A DNA stretch of 32,215 bases from Deltaproteobacteria bacterium (GTDB lineage Bacteria; Desulfobacterota; Syntrophia; Syntrophales; Smithellaceae): positions 1-32,215 of the forward strand of contig JANYAY010000160.1 in the NCBI GenBank assembly GCA_025361065.1. Reading direction: 5' to 3'. The notes beneath the pieces are model-generated. The model was not told where the DNA came from and did not search any database. It worked only from the letters and a program-made list of their open reading frames with translations. The translations under genes and the position numbers were made by a program. Positions 7,701 through 16,334 of this stretch are shown piece by piece (position 1 is the stretch's first letter; each line of letters starts with the position of its first letter).

Positions 7701-8600
7701 ATGAGAGCATCAACGAAAGCATTGATGGCTAAACATGGCTGGAGGTTGGATCGGGCAATTCACAATTATATTTATTTCATTTTCTATTACCCCTATGTGA
7801 GATTTGTCTATTATCTGTTTAAATATCTTGCAAAATATTTATCATGGTTCAAACCGCTAAATCCAATCGTCAGTATGGCGCTAAACAGGTATCATGCGAA
7901 AATCCTGTCCGGCGGAGACGTGACAAAGATATTGACTCTCAATGAGGATATAAGCGCGATTTCCGAAAAAAATAAAATGATCGTCCCCTTTAAATATGCT
8001 TACAAGATCCTGTTCAAAAATCCGGAGTATATTGCAGTTGTCGACTGCCCCTGCAAAAAAACACTGAACGCAGCACCCGATACGATAAACTCGTGTTTAT
8101 GTGTGGGAAGCGGTACCGCCACCTTCTGGGTGGACAGTCTCTCGAAAAAATACAATGCCCGGAAGATCAGCCAGCAGGAGGCCCTGGATATGATCAGGCA
8201 CTATCGGAAGCTGGGCTACATCAATCAGGCATTCTTCAAGGTTGCGACCGGCGGCAGCACCGGGGTGATCTGCAATTGTCACCCGGACACCTGCGTTTCC
8301 CTGCAGGCCACGAAATTCGCGAAAAAGTTCGACAAAGACTTCACCCAGAACGCCTATTCCGGCTACTCAGTCCGGCGCGATGAAGCAAAATGCAAAAAAT
8401 GCGGGACATGCGCTTCCGTATGCCATTTTGAAGCCATTACGGTTGTCCCTGAAAAAAGCTGGTCGTACAATAATGAAAATTGCACTGGTTGCGAACTGTG
8501 CGTCGAGCACTGTTCCGAAGGGACACTTTCCCTGTTTTGCGACCCGTCGAAGCCGCTACCGCTTGACATTGATCTCGTGAAAGCCGAATTCGTACAATAA
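7701..8600 (+). CDS. Cysteine-rich 2x[4Fe-4S] ferredoxin-domain protein with hydrophobic N-terminus
   Basis: A 299-residue protein. Residues 22-50 are rich in Tyr/Phe/Leu (YIYFIFYYPYVRFVYYLF) and could anchor it to the membrane surface. The middle has unusual cysteine pairs: C116-x-C118, C132-x-C134 and C191-x-C193-x4-C198. The C-terminus holds two ferredoxin motifs: C231-C234-C237-C241 and C261-C264-C267-C271, but with His and Ser instead of the usual Pro after the fourth Cys. The protein is related in layout to the one at 14263-15078 in the same cluster. Likely an electron carrier feeding or draining the flavoproteins next door (inference); the middle cysteines may hold a further metal centre. 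Confidence 0.85.
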   Translation: MRASTKALMAKHGWRLDRAIHNYIYFIFYYPYVRFVYYLFKYLAKYLSWFKPLNPIVSMALNRYHAKILSGGDVTKILTLNEDISAISEKNKMIVPFKYAYKILFKNPEYIAVVDCPCKKTLNAAPDTINSCLCVGSGTATFWVDSLSKKYNARKISQQEALDMIRHYRKLGYINQAFFKVATGGSTGVICNCHPDTCVSLQATKFAKKFDKDFTQNAYSGYSVRRDEAKCKKCGTCASVCHFEAITVVPEKSWSYNNENCTGCELCVEHCSEGTLSLFCDPSKPLPLDIDLVKAEFVQ

Positions 8601-8612
8601 AGGACTGTATCC

Positions 8613-9908
8613 ATGAAAGAATATGATGTGATCGTCGTGGGGACCGGGACAGGCGGCTCAACAGTCGCGCGGGAAATGACCAATCGCGGGAAAAAAGTCC
8701 TTATGCTCGAGTCCGGCGGGCGGTGGGAATGGATGGGCAACACCATGACCGTCGCTATGATGCTAAAGCATTTCGGTCTGGTGCGCAGCAAGGAGGGGCG
8801 AACTGTTACCTTCGCTGACAACTATGGCGGCCTATCGAACATTGCAGCCGGATGCGCGGCACCTCCCCCCAAAGCTGTTTTCGACCCGGTGGGAATCGAC
8901 CTCACAGAGGAGGCAAAAGAAGCGAAGAAAGATCTGTGGATACAGAAACAACCCGACGAGCTGGTGGGAAAGGCGAATCTGCGCCTCCTGGAGGTTGCCA
9001 ACAGCATTGGGTACCACTGGGGGAAAATGGACAAATTCATCGATCCGCAGCGGTGCAATGCCAGCGGGGACTGCATGCTGGGATGCAAGACCGGCGCCAA
9101 GTGGACTGCTCGCGTCTACGGCGATGAGGCGGTAAGTAAGGGCGCGGACCTCCATCTCCATACTAAGATCACGGAGGTAATCGTTGAAAACGGTCGGGTG
9201 GTCGGGGTAAAGGGGACAAAACTAGGCAGATCGGTCCAATATTTCGGGAAAGCCGTTGTGCTCTCAACAGGGATCGATAATGCACATATCCTTCGCCGTG
9301 CCGGGATTGCCCGCGCCGGAAAGGGTTTCTGCTGCGACTGGCTTCAATTCGTGGGGGCGGAGATACCCGGCATGAATACCATAGGTGCTACGCCCATGTC
9401 CGTGGGTTCGCTGGAGTTCTATGAATCTGACGGCATCGCCATTGTTCCGGTATTTCCCAACTGGTCAATGTATGCGGCAACACTCGCCTTTGCGGGGCCG
9501 AAGAGTCTGCTGAAGTTCCCCCGATTTTGGAAGCTTTCGGGCATAATGGTGAAAGTGCGGGATGAAACGGCGGGCGAGCTTTTCGAGGGAGTATCCTTCT
9601 CCAAGAAGGTCAGCAAAGCTGACCAGATGAAACTCGATAAGGGAATTGATATAATCAAAAAGGTGTTTCGTAAGGCCGGAGCAAAAGATTCGAGTATACT
9701 TCCTCTCAATCCGCAAGGCGCTCATCCATCGGCAACATGCAGAATCGGCGATGTGGTGGACATTAACCTGGAGACGGAGATCAAAAACCTCTACTGCTGC
9801 GACGCAAGCGTATTGCCTTCAGCTCTGGGGTTGCCGGTTATATGGACCGCAGTGGCTCTGGGTAAACGTCTGGGGAAGCATCTGGCTGCCGGCTCGGCTG
9901 ATCGGTAA
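8613..9908 (+). CDS. GMC-type FAD oxidoreductase with internal cysteine motif
   Basis: A 431-residue flavoprotein. The N-terminal FAD fold is at residues 5-16 (DVIVVGTGTGGS). The C-terminal GMC signature is GAHPSATCRIG at 369-379, with His371 in the place of the catalytic His, followed by LYCCDASVLPSALGLPV. The protein is shorter than choline/glucose oxidases (about 540-600). Cys148, Cys154 and Cys158 (RCNASGDCMLGCKTGAKW) form a motif seen in some long-chain alcohol oxidase-like GMC proteins and may bind Fe-S. Family role: oxidation of an alcohol or a ring/double-bond reaction on a lipid. The gene lies 12 bases after the ferredoxin-domain gene, so direct electron exchange is plausible. Cholesterol-oxidase-like or long-chain alcohol dehydrogenase activity are alternatives. 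Confidence 0.88.
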   Translation: MKEYDVIVVGTGTGGSTVAREMTNRGKKVLMLESGGRWEWMGNTMTVAMMLKHFGLVRSKEGRTVTFADNYGGLSNIAAGCAAPPPKAVFDPVGIDLTEEAKEAKKDLWIQKQPDELVGKANLRLLEVANSIGYHWGKMDKFIDPQRCNASGDCMLGCKTGAKWTARVYGDEAVSKGADLHLHTKITEVIVENGRVVGVKGTKLGRSVQYFGKAVVLSTGIDNAHILRRAGIARAGKGFCCDWLQFVGAEIPGMNTIGATPMSVGSLEFYESDGIAIVPVFPNWSMYAATLAFAGPKSLLKFPRFWKLSGIMVKVRDETAGELFEGVSFSKKVSKADQMKLDKGIDIIKKVFRKAGAKDSSILPLNPQGAHPSATCRIGDVVDINLETEIKNLYCCDASVLPSALGLPVIWTAVALGKRLGKHLAAGSADR

Positions 9909-9994
9909 TCCACACTGTGTACCGATTCAGTCGGAGTATTTTATCAGACATCAAACATAACACGTAAATTCCAAACAATCCGCAAGGGGGCATT

Positions 9995-10381
9995 ATGAAA
10001 CTTTGGTCACGAGGTTTGGGGAAGCAGGAGATTCATATGGATTTCAGGTATTGCAAAGCCTTAAAGGATCCGGAAACAGGTAACATGCTCATTATAGGAA
10101 AAATGCAGAGTCCGGTTACCTGGGAGTTTAAAATTACATTCCAGCCGGAAGATATCGGCGGTATAGTGAAACTCGCTTTTTGTCCTTCCCTGCTTTTTTT
10201 TGCCATTAAAAATTTGCCCCAGTATCTGATCTATCTTATGAACAAAAAAAAATTTCAACAGGAAGGGAATATTGTAGAAAAGGTTAACGCCGCATATGAA
10301 CAGTGTATGACCGGCGGCCGGGTACATTACCGTGAACCAGCGTCGCTTTCTTCGAGCGCGGCTGCGTCGCAGGAGGTATAA
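9995..10381 (+). CDS. Small hypothetical protein
   Basis: A 128-residue protein with ribosome site AAGGGGG before the ATG at 9995. Residues about 60-80 are hydrophobic (FCPSLLFFAIKNLPQYLIYLM), possibly a membrane-associated helix; the N-terminal half looks beta-rich. The stop is 2 bases before the next ATG at 10384, so it is translationally linked to the FAD enzyme that follows. No family recognised. Being sandwiched between redox enzymes suggests an accessory or lipid-handling subunit (inference). Confidence 0.7.
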   Translation: MKLWSRGLGKQEIHMDFRYCKALKDPETGNMLIIGKMQSPVTWEFKITFQPEDIGGIVKLAFCPSLLFFAIKNLPQYLIYLMNKKKFQQEGNIVEKVNAAYEQCMTGGRVHYREPASLSSSAAASQEV

Positions 10382-10383
10382 CT

Positions 10384-12099
10384 ATGCCCGATTATGATGT
10401 TATCGTCATAGGAGGCGGCATCAATGGCCTCTGTTGTTCCGCCTACCTGGGCAAAGCCGGCCTGAAGACCCTGGTCCTTGAAGCCCGGGGCGAATGCGGG
10501 GCTCATTGCGACACCAGCGAGCCGGGCATTCCGGGATTCCTTTATAATCTTCACGCGACCATGCTGGCCACAGGTTTCGGACCGCCGATGCAGGATCTGG
10601 AACTGGAAAAATATGGACTGGAACTGAGGAACACCTCCTATGTCTGGGGAAAGCCGTTTCTCGACGGCACGAATGCCCTCATCGCCTCCAACCCTTACGA
10701 CACCATGGAAAACTGGGGAAAGCATTCTAAACAGGACCGTGCCCTTTTGGAAAATGCGCTGGAGTTTCTGTACCCGCAGATGCTGGATTTTACCGATATT
10801 GTACATCGGTTCATGTATACAGCCCCCACTGCCGAGACCATGCGGGATTTTTCCGATTTTATGGGCCGCTTTTTCCAGCACCTGGGCAAAAATGTGACCG
10901 GCGAGCAGTTCATGAAAATGAACGGCTTCGAGGTCATGGATGCCATGTTTGAATCGGACCACATCAAGACCATGGTGCAGGCCATGGAATGGATAATCGG
11001 GTTTCCCCCCATACATCCGCAGATCGGCGCGATCGGTTCTCTGCTGGGTCTGCTTTCCGGCTCATTCTTCCCGCTTACAACGGCCAAGGGGGGCTCCCAT
11101 GCTGTGACCCACGCCCTTATCCAGGCGAACGTGGCGAGCGGCGTCAAGATCATGTCCTGCTGCCCGGTGAAGACAATCATCATGAAAAACGGGGAGGCCC
11201 AGGGAGTGGTACTCCACGAAGACGCCATTTATCCCAACCAGGAGATCACGGCTAAAAAAATCGTCAGCAATATAACCGTTGTGCCGACCTTCATCGACCT
11301 TATCGGTGAGGAACACATTTCCGACAAGGATCTGGTCAAAAGAATAAAGAACTTCAATTACCATGAGCAGACAATATTTACTGTCCATTACGCTCTGGAC
11401 GGTCCGCCTAAGTGGAGAACAGCCGATTATGATGAAGGCATCATGCGCTCCTGGATGGGATATTTCGGCGGTGAAACCACCGCTGAGATGAGAAAGTACT
11501 CCCAAGCGATCATCGACCAGGAGATCTACCCGGAAATTTACGCTAACTGGTACCTTCCCACCCTTGCCGATCCTACCCAGGCCCCGGCAGGCTGCCATGT
11601 AACCCAGGCGTGGATTGACATTCCGGGAGAACCATTGAAATGGAAACACGGACGGCTCGGAGGCAAGAATTCGTTCATGGATATCAAAAACGTTCTGGCC
11701 GACCAGATTACCGATGCTTATGAACGCTACGCACCTGGTTTCAAAAAGCAGATACTGAACCGTTACATCTATTCGCCCCTGGAGCAGGAACGGAATAATC
11801 CCTCGGCAATCCAGGGTTGCTGGGCGGGTGGCAGCGTTATTCCGGAACAGTTCTACGACAAGCGTCCGGTCCCCGGCGTGTGCGTCGGCGGTGGATCCAG
11901 AACCTTCTTGAAGAATCTGTATCTGTCCAATTCAATTCATCCCTTCGGGATTACGCCGTTGGGTTCAGGATACATTGCCGCCTGCGAGGTTGCCGAGGAC
12001 ATGGGCGTACGCGAGCAGGAATGGTGGACGAGCAAAGCGACCCATTGGTATCTGGAGAATGCCGCCAATATTCCGCTTGATCTCGGTGTGAGGAGGTAA
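10384..12099 (+). CDS. FAD-dependent oxidoreductase, phytoene desaturase-like (2 of 3)
   Basis: A 571-residue protein, long for the family. The N-terminal FAD fold is DYDVIVIGGGINGL at residues 3-16 with LVLEARGECGAH following. The C-terminus has the expected flavin-contacting segment (GVCVGGGSRTFLKNLYLSNS) and a GSGYIAACEVAEDMG end. Ribosome site AGGAGG is 8 bases upstream of the start. The next gene begins 2 bases after the stop and is a relative of 520 residues. The pair may form a two-step or heteromeric saturase/desaturase (inference). FAD binding is well supported; the direction of reaction and substrate are not. Confidence 0.88.
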   Translation: MPDYDVIVIGGGINGLCCSAYLGKAGLKTLVLEARGECGAHCDTSEPGIPGFLYNLHATMLATGFGPPMQDLELEKYGLELRNTSYVWGKPFLDGTNALIASNPYDTMENWGKHSKQDRALLENALEFLYPQMLDFTDIVHRFMYTAPTAETMRDFSDFMGRFFQHLGKNVTGEQFMKMNGFEVMDAMFESDHIKTMVQAMEWIIGFPPIHPQIGAIGSLLGLLSGSFFPLTTAKGGSHAVTHALIQANVASGVKIMSCCPVKTIIMKNGEAQGVVLHEDAIYPNQEITAKKIVSNITVVPTFIDLIGEEHISDKDLVKRIKNFNYHEQTIFTVHYALDGPPKWRTADYDEGIMRSWMGYFGGETTAEMRKYSQAIIDQEIYPEIYANWYLPTLADPTQAPAGCHVTQAWIDIPGEPLKWKHGRLGGKNSFMDIKNVLADQITDAYERYAPGFKKQILNRYIYSPLEQERNNPSAIQGCWAGGSVIPEQFYDKRPVPGVCVGGGSRTFLKNLYLSNSIHPFGITPLGSGYIAACEVAEDMGVREQEWWTSKATHWYLENAANIPLDLGVRR

Positions 12100-12101
12100 T
12101 T

Positions 12102-13664
12102 ATGAAAAGCACGGAATATGATGTGATAATAATAGGAGCCGGCCCCAACGGACTCATCTGTGGCGCCTATCTGGCACGGACCGGTCTCAAGGTCGCCCTC
12201 ATGGAGCGCAGGCATGAAACCGGCGGCGGACTGGACACGCTGGAGCTCGCCGGGTTTAAATACAATCCGCACGCCATCTATCATATGATGGGGGAATACA
12301 TGCCTCCCTACCGCGACTTCAATCTCGCTGAGCGCGGAGTGAAGTATATCTATCCGGATGCCCAGGCCGCGTATATCGGGAAGGGGCACAAGCCGGTCAT
12401 GCTGTATCTCGACCCGAAAAAAACAGCTCAGTATCTTTCAGCCAGCTTCAGCAAAGAAGACGGCGATCGGTATACGCGCATGTATAGCGAGTTCAAGGAA
12501 CTTTCCGAGTCAATCGTCATGCCGCTGACCTATATCCCGGCCCTGCCGGCGATGGAGCAGGTCCCGGCTTTCGCGATTGAGCACGGTGAGCTGGGCGAGA
12601 GATTCAATGAAATATCAGAAATGACGCCGTTGGAAATACTGGAAAAACGTTACGGCTTTTCCGATCCGATCAAAGCGGCCCTGTACAATCTCTTTGCCAT
12701 GTGGGGTCATTCCAACTATGACGGGCTGGGATTTCTCTTTCCGCTTTATGTATACCGTATGCTCAACGCTGCACTGGTAAGCGGCGGCTCCCACCGGCTT
12801 TCATCGGCCCTCCACAAGGTGATAATAGAGGCGGGCGGTGATATATGCGATTTGTCGGATGTCACGAAAGTCCTGCTTACGGGGGGCAAGGTATCGGGTG
12901 TGCGTCTCTCCGACGGAGCCGAAGTCAAGGCGAAGACGGTTGCATCCACCGTTGACCCGAAACAGAATTTCCTCGAGTTTTTTGAAGAGAGTCAGCTTCC
13001 TGCCGACCTCGTACAGTGCGCCCGGAGGTGGGAGTGGGAAAAAGTGTCCTATTTCGGCATTCATCTTTCGCTGCGGTCGGCACCCCGATATATCGGCACC
13101 GAAGGCGTTGACGACGCCAACAGGGCATTGATGACCCACCTGGGAGTCGGCGATACCGAGGAAATACTGTCCAATTACCAGGATATGGAAGACGGAAAGC
13201 TCCCCGGTTGTCCCCATGGCCATACCACGATAGCATCCCTCTTTGACCCGATACAGGGATACGGAACGTACCATACCGGCCGGTGGGAATCCCTGGCTCC
13301 CTTTGACCAGGACTGGGACTTGATCAAAGGTGATTACGCGAAGCAATGCCTGGATACATGGAAGCAGTATGCCCCGAACCTTGATCCTCTGGATCCGATG
13401 AACACGCTCATCTATCCTCCGACATATATAGAAAAGAAATTCAAGAACATGGTGCGGGGCTCCATCAAGCAGGGGTCATACATGACCCTCCAGATGGGAT
13501 ATAACCGGCCCCATGACTCCTGTTCCCGCCACTATACGCCCATCGAAGGATTTTACGTGTGCGGTGCCAGCACGTATCCCGGAGGTATGGTCATTGGCGG
13601 CCCCGGGTATCTTGGCGCAAAAATTATCGCCGAGGACCTCGGGGTGAAGAAGAATTGGAAGTAA
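12102..13664 (+). CDS. FAD-dependent oxidoreductase, phytoene desaturase-like (3 of 3)
   Basis: A 520-residue protein with the FAD fold at residues 6-18 (YDVIIIGAGPNGL) and a MERRHETGGGLDT segment in place of the usual E-x6-GG(R/G) motif. The C-terminal half shows GFYVCGASTYPGGMVIGGPG, close to the carotenoid desaturase C-terminal consensus. The start is coupled to the preceding gene: GAGGAGG overlaps that gene's last codons. Closest functional group by pattern is phytoene desaturase / retinol saturase-type enzymes. No other carotenoid genes are in the window, so a carotenoid role is not supported. Confidence 0.9.
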   Translation: MKSTEYDVIIIGAGPNGLICGAYLARTGLKVALMERRHETGGGLDTLELAGFKYNPHAIYHMMGEYMPPYRDFNLAERGVKYIYPDAQAAYIGKGHKPVMLYLDPKKTAQYLSASFSKEDGDRYTRMYSEFKELSESIVMPLTYIPALPAMEQVPAFAIEHGELGERFNEISEMTPLEILEKRYGFSDPIKAALYNLFAMWGHSNYDGLGFLFPLYVYRMLNAALVSGGSHRLSSALHKVIIEAGGDICDLSDVTKVLLTGGKVSGVRLSDGAEVKAKTVASTVDPKQNFLEFFEESQLPADLVQCARRWEWEKVSYFGIHLSLRSAPRYIGTEGVDDANRALMTHLGVGDTEEILSNYQDMEDGKLPGCPHGHTTIASLFDPIQGYGTYHTGRWESLAPFDQDWDLIKGDYAKQCLDTWKQYAPNLDPLDPMNTLIYPPTYIEKKFKNMVRGSIKQGSYMTLQMGYNRPHDSCSRHYTPIEGFYVCGASTYPGGMVIGGPGYLGAKIIAEDLGVKKNWK

Positions 13665-13736
13665 ACTGGGCAAAGGAATAGGGTATGTTCCGGCAGGAGA
13701 ATATTCATAATGTAACGATACCACTGGAGGTACGGC

Positions 13737-14135
13737 ATGGCAAACCTGTTTTTATCAGATGCATGGTTCGCTGAATCAGAGAAGATTGCCCAATCTTTTG
13801 GGAAAATTGATCTCCCGGAAAAGCTGGTCGGGTTTATCCTTAATCTGACCGTAACCGGGGGCCCGGGAGGCGACAAGGCGATACACTTTACCGAGGGCAG
13901 ATTCGGAAACGGGCATCACAAAAACGCGAAGACGCTGCTAACCCTTCCTTACGATATCTGTTACAAGGCACTGCTGTGCAATGATACCAAGGAGGCTATG
14001 AAGGGATTCCTCACCAGGAAGATCAGGGTTAAGGGTCATATGGCCGAAATGCTGACCTTGGCCAGCATTAAGTCCGAGGGCGACCTGGAAGCCCTTCGGG
14101 TGAAAGTCTGTGCAATGACCGAGCCCGTCATCTGA
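13737..14135 (+). CDS. SCP2-like lipid-binding protein
   Basis: A 132-residue protein. Residues about 60-105 match the sterol-carrier-protein-2 pattern: a strand, then a helix with ALLCNDTKEAMKGFLTRKI, then the family hallmark IRVKGHMAEMLTL. Single-domain SCP2 proteins bind fatty acyl chains, sterols or acyl-CoAs in a hydrophobic tunnel. Ribosome site CTGGAGG precedes the 13737 ATG. Its location within the FAD/Fe-S cluster suggests it presents a hydrophobic substrate to the flavoenzymes (inference). No signal peptide, so cytoplasmic. Confidence 0.7.
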   Translation: MANLFLSDAWFAESEKIAQSFGKIDLPEKLVGFILNLTVTGGPGGDKAIHFTEGRFGNGHHKNAKTLLTLPYDICYKALLCNDTKEAMKGFLTRKIRVKGHMAEMLTLASIKSEGDLEALRVKVCAMTEPVI

Positions 14136-14262
14136 GAACGTCCGGGAACAGCAGCATGGAAAACACAAAATAGCTAAATCTCTCCGGGTCATGTTCCCCG
14201 CAGTGAACAGAACTTGTAGTTAAAGAGTCGGGGATAATATTTCAATTTCTGAGCGGAGGCAT

Positions 14263-15078
14263 ATGAGCCTGAAGCAGTCATTGGTCGCGTGGGTAATGCA
14301 GCACAAATCCTTGTTTAAACCAGGTCATCGTGCCATCGAATGGCCCTTTTTCCTGGGGCATATCCCCCTGCTGCGGGACATTCACCCCTGGCTTTCCCGG
14401 CGCAAGAGCAACATCACCTACCTCCCCATCAATGAAACCCTTCACGCCCAAGGCGTCCCCATGCCCGCCGAAGTGATCGCCGCGTACATCGAACAGTCGC
14501 CTTACCATGTCATCATGAATCGCTGCCTATGCCGTACGGCAAGGGACTGCCGGGATCACCCCCTCAACATCGGATGCCTTTTCATGGGAGAAAGCGCCCT
14601 GCAGATGCCACCCCAGATTAGCCGCCGTGTGGACGCGCCGGAGGCCTTGCGCCACCTGGAACAGGCGCTGGCAGCCGGTCTGGTCCCGCTCGTCGGCAAG
14701 GTGCGGTTCGATAATTTTGCCTTCCTCATCCCGGATGAAAAAAAACTTCTGAGCGTCTGTTTCTGTTGTTCCTGCTGCTGTATGATGGCCTATTACCGGC
14801 ACCTGCCGCCCGACCAGCTCGACGAGGTATTCCCCCGTCTGGAAGGATTGAGCATCGAGGTTACCAATGACTGCAGGGGCTGCGGCACCTGTGCCCGGAA
14901 CTGTTTTGTCAAGGCTATCACCGTGGAGAACGGCAAGGCCGTGCACTCGGCGACCTGCCGCGGATGCGGGAGATGCGCTCGTTTCTGCCCCAATCAGGCG
15001 GTACGGATCACTCTGACTAAACCCGATTACCAGGAACATGTCCTCCGCAGAATCAACGATCACGTCGATTTCCAGTAA
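14263..15078 (+). CDS. Cysteine-rich 2x[4Fe-4S] ferredoxin-domain protein with CFCCSCCC motif
   Basis: A 271-residue protein. Middle cysteines are C88-x-C90, C96, C105, then C166-x-C168-C169-x-C171-C172-C173, six cysteines in eight residues. Two C-terminal ferredoxin motifs follow: C204-C207-C210-C214 and C232-C235-C238-C242. The second has the normal CP ending. Overall plan is the same as the 7701-8600 protein, so the two are relatives flanking the flavoenzyme genes. The start at 14263 has GGAGG 5-6 bases upstream. Last gene of the cluster. Likely electron transfer; the cysteine run may hold an additional cluster or a heterodisulphide-type site (inference). Confidence 0.87.
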   Translation: MSLKQSLVAWVMQHKSLFKPGHRAIEWPFFLGHIPLLRDIHPWLSRRKSNITYLPINETLHAQGVPMPAEVIAAYIEQSPYHVIMNRCLCRTARDCRDHPLNIGCLFMGESALQMPPQISRRVDAPEALRHLEQALAAGLVPLVGKVRFDNFAFLIPDEKKLLSVCFCCSCCCMMAYYRHLPPDQLDEVFPRLEGLSIEVTNDCRGCGTCARNCFVKAITVENGKAVHSATCRGCGRCARFCPNQAVRITLTKPDYQEHVLRRINDHVDFQ

Positions 15079-15211
15079 GCTTTTCGATATCCAGCGTAGC
15101 GTCACACAAAAAACTTGATATACGAGAGATTTTCATTTATTAGCAAGACTGATGCCAACAGCAGGACCCATTATATTAACGTCAGCAGAACGTTCAATCA
15201 TAGACTAGTGG

Positions 15212-15418
15212 GCAACAGGTAGAAGCAAACCCTGTCGCCTTGTTGAGTGTGCCCGTACCATCAGCATGGCGGCAGATGGAACCATGAATCAAGACATCGC
15301 CCGGGAACTTCATGTTTCGCGCCCAACCGTTCAACGTTGGCGACAGGGGTTTCTATCGTTAAGACTTTCAGGGCGGGAAAAGGATGCCCCGCGTCTTTAT
15401 CTGGAGTGCTTCCGTTGA
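15212..15418 (+). pseudogene. IS630-family transposase N-terminal relic
   Basis: The frame at 15212-15418 reads RLVECARTISMAADGTMNQD followed by IARELHVSRPTVQRWRQGFL, then a KDAPR segment. This is the N-terminal helix-turn-helix of IS630-type transposases (typical RARIILLAADG..IA..L.VSRPTV..WR). An in-frame TAG at 15206 and TGA at 15416 bound it, and the catalytic DDE part is absent. No intact inverted repeats were found. The rest of 15079-15676 holds no recognisable gene. Confidence 0.7.
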
Positions 15419-15676
15419 CGCAATTATGACCAAGATAGCCAAAGGCAAAGAAGTGTTGGAGCCCCATGCTCATTGTAAAGGGGTGATGGCAATTACCTGT
15501 TTAAAAAGCAGCAGGTAAATAATGAATAAAGCGAATTGATTGCTGAAGCGACGGAGATTACATGCAAGAAGAAAGAAGCGGGGCTGGCAACAGGCGCCAC
15601 TCCGAAGAAGCCATGTGAGCAAGGGTCGTATCAGCAGATAAAGCCTGCCTGAAGCTGATGAGGCAAGATAGCCCTG

Positions 15677-16201
15677 ATGAAAAATGTTTTTTGCATCAAT
15701 CACCGGCTGGAACCGGGGCAATACCGTCTGGAAGAAGTATTTGCGGATATCCGCTCCTACGATATTCTGTATTCGATCTTCGCCGGAACGGAAGAAATCG
15801 ATCAGGTCATTGCTCATACCCGGGTGTTTGTAGTGGACCATGCCTATGAGATGTTTGTGGATAACGAAGATGGTTCCATAACCATTGGTCTGGCGCATTT
15901 GCGCACTTCTTCCGACAATATCCTGTATCTGGACATTATTCACGAGCTCTGCCATGTCCAACAATGCCGGCAGGGGCGCAATCTTTACGACCGGAGTAAA
16001 GCTTACGTGGATCGGGAGACCGAAATCGAGGCCTATATCGTGACCGTGCGGGAAGCCCGGCGAATCGGTTTAAATGATGAGGATATCGCCGATTATCTGC
16101 GCGTGGCCTGGCTGACACCAAAGGAGCATCAGCGGCTTGCCCGCAGACTGAATGTTACCTTATCCGACGGGCAAGAAAACAGTAAGACAGATGATGAATG
16201 A
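15677..16201 (+). CDS. Putative zinc metallopeptidase-like protein (HExxH)
   Basis: A 174-residue protein with H89-E-L-C-H93 in a hydrophobic context (YLDIIHELCHVQQ), the classic zincin zinc-binding motif. Glu114, Glu116 and Glu118 about 21-25 residues later (DRETEIEAY) could supply the third ligand, as in gluzincins. No signal peptide or transmembrane segment, so probably cytoplasmic. The ribosome site is weak. It stands alone next to an IS630 relic and converges on the mutase operon, hinting at acquisition. Exact family not recognised; an IrrE/SprT-like role is possible but not shown. Confidence 0.65.
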   Translation: MKNVFCINHRLEPGQYRLEEVFADIRSYDILYSIFAGTEEIDQVIAHTRVFVVDHAYEMFVDNEDGSITIGLAHLRTSSDNILYLDIIHELCHVQQCRQGRNLYDRSKAYVDRETEIEAYIVTVREARRIGLNDEDIADYLRVAWLTPKEHQRLARRLNVTLSDGQENSKTDDE

Positions 16202-16334
16202 AATAGGGGACACCTATGAAAACATCGTTAAGATTCATTTGTCTTTCTTCCAAATGTTTGCGCCTTCAAGGTTGACCGAATCCGCCGCAATCAGATGATT
16301 ATAACTCCGGATCATTGAAACCTTAGCCGGTCTG

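Noticed and set aside
6309-13664. Carotenoid biosynthesis cluster
   Set aside because: Desaturase-like enzymes are present, but no phytoene synthase, cyclase or prenyl transferase; ferredoxin and SCP2 companions do not fit.
16203-16217. Short palindrome ATAGG-GGACA-CCTAT resembling insertion-element end motifs
   Set aside because: Only five-base arms and no matching second end or transposase nearby.
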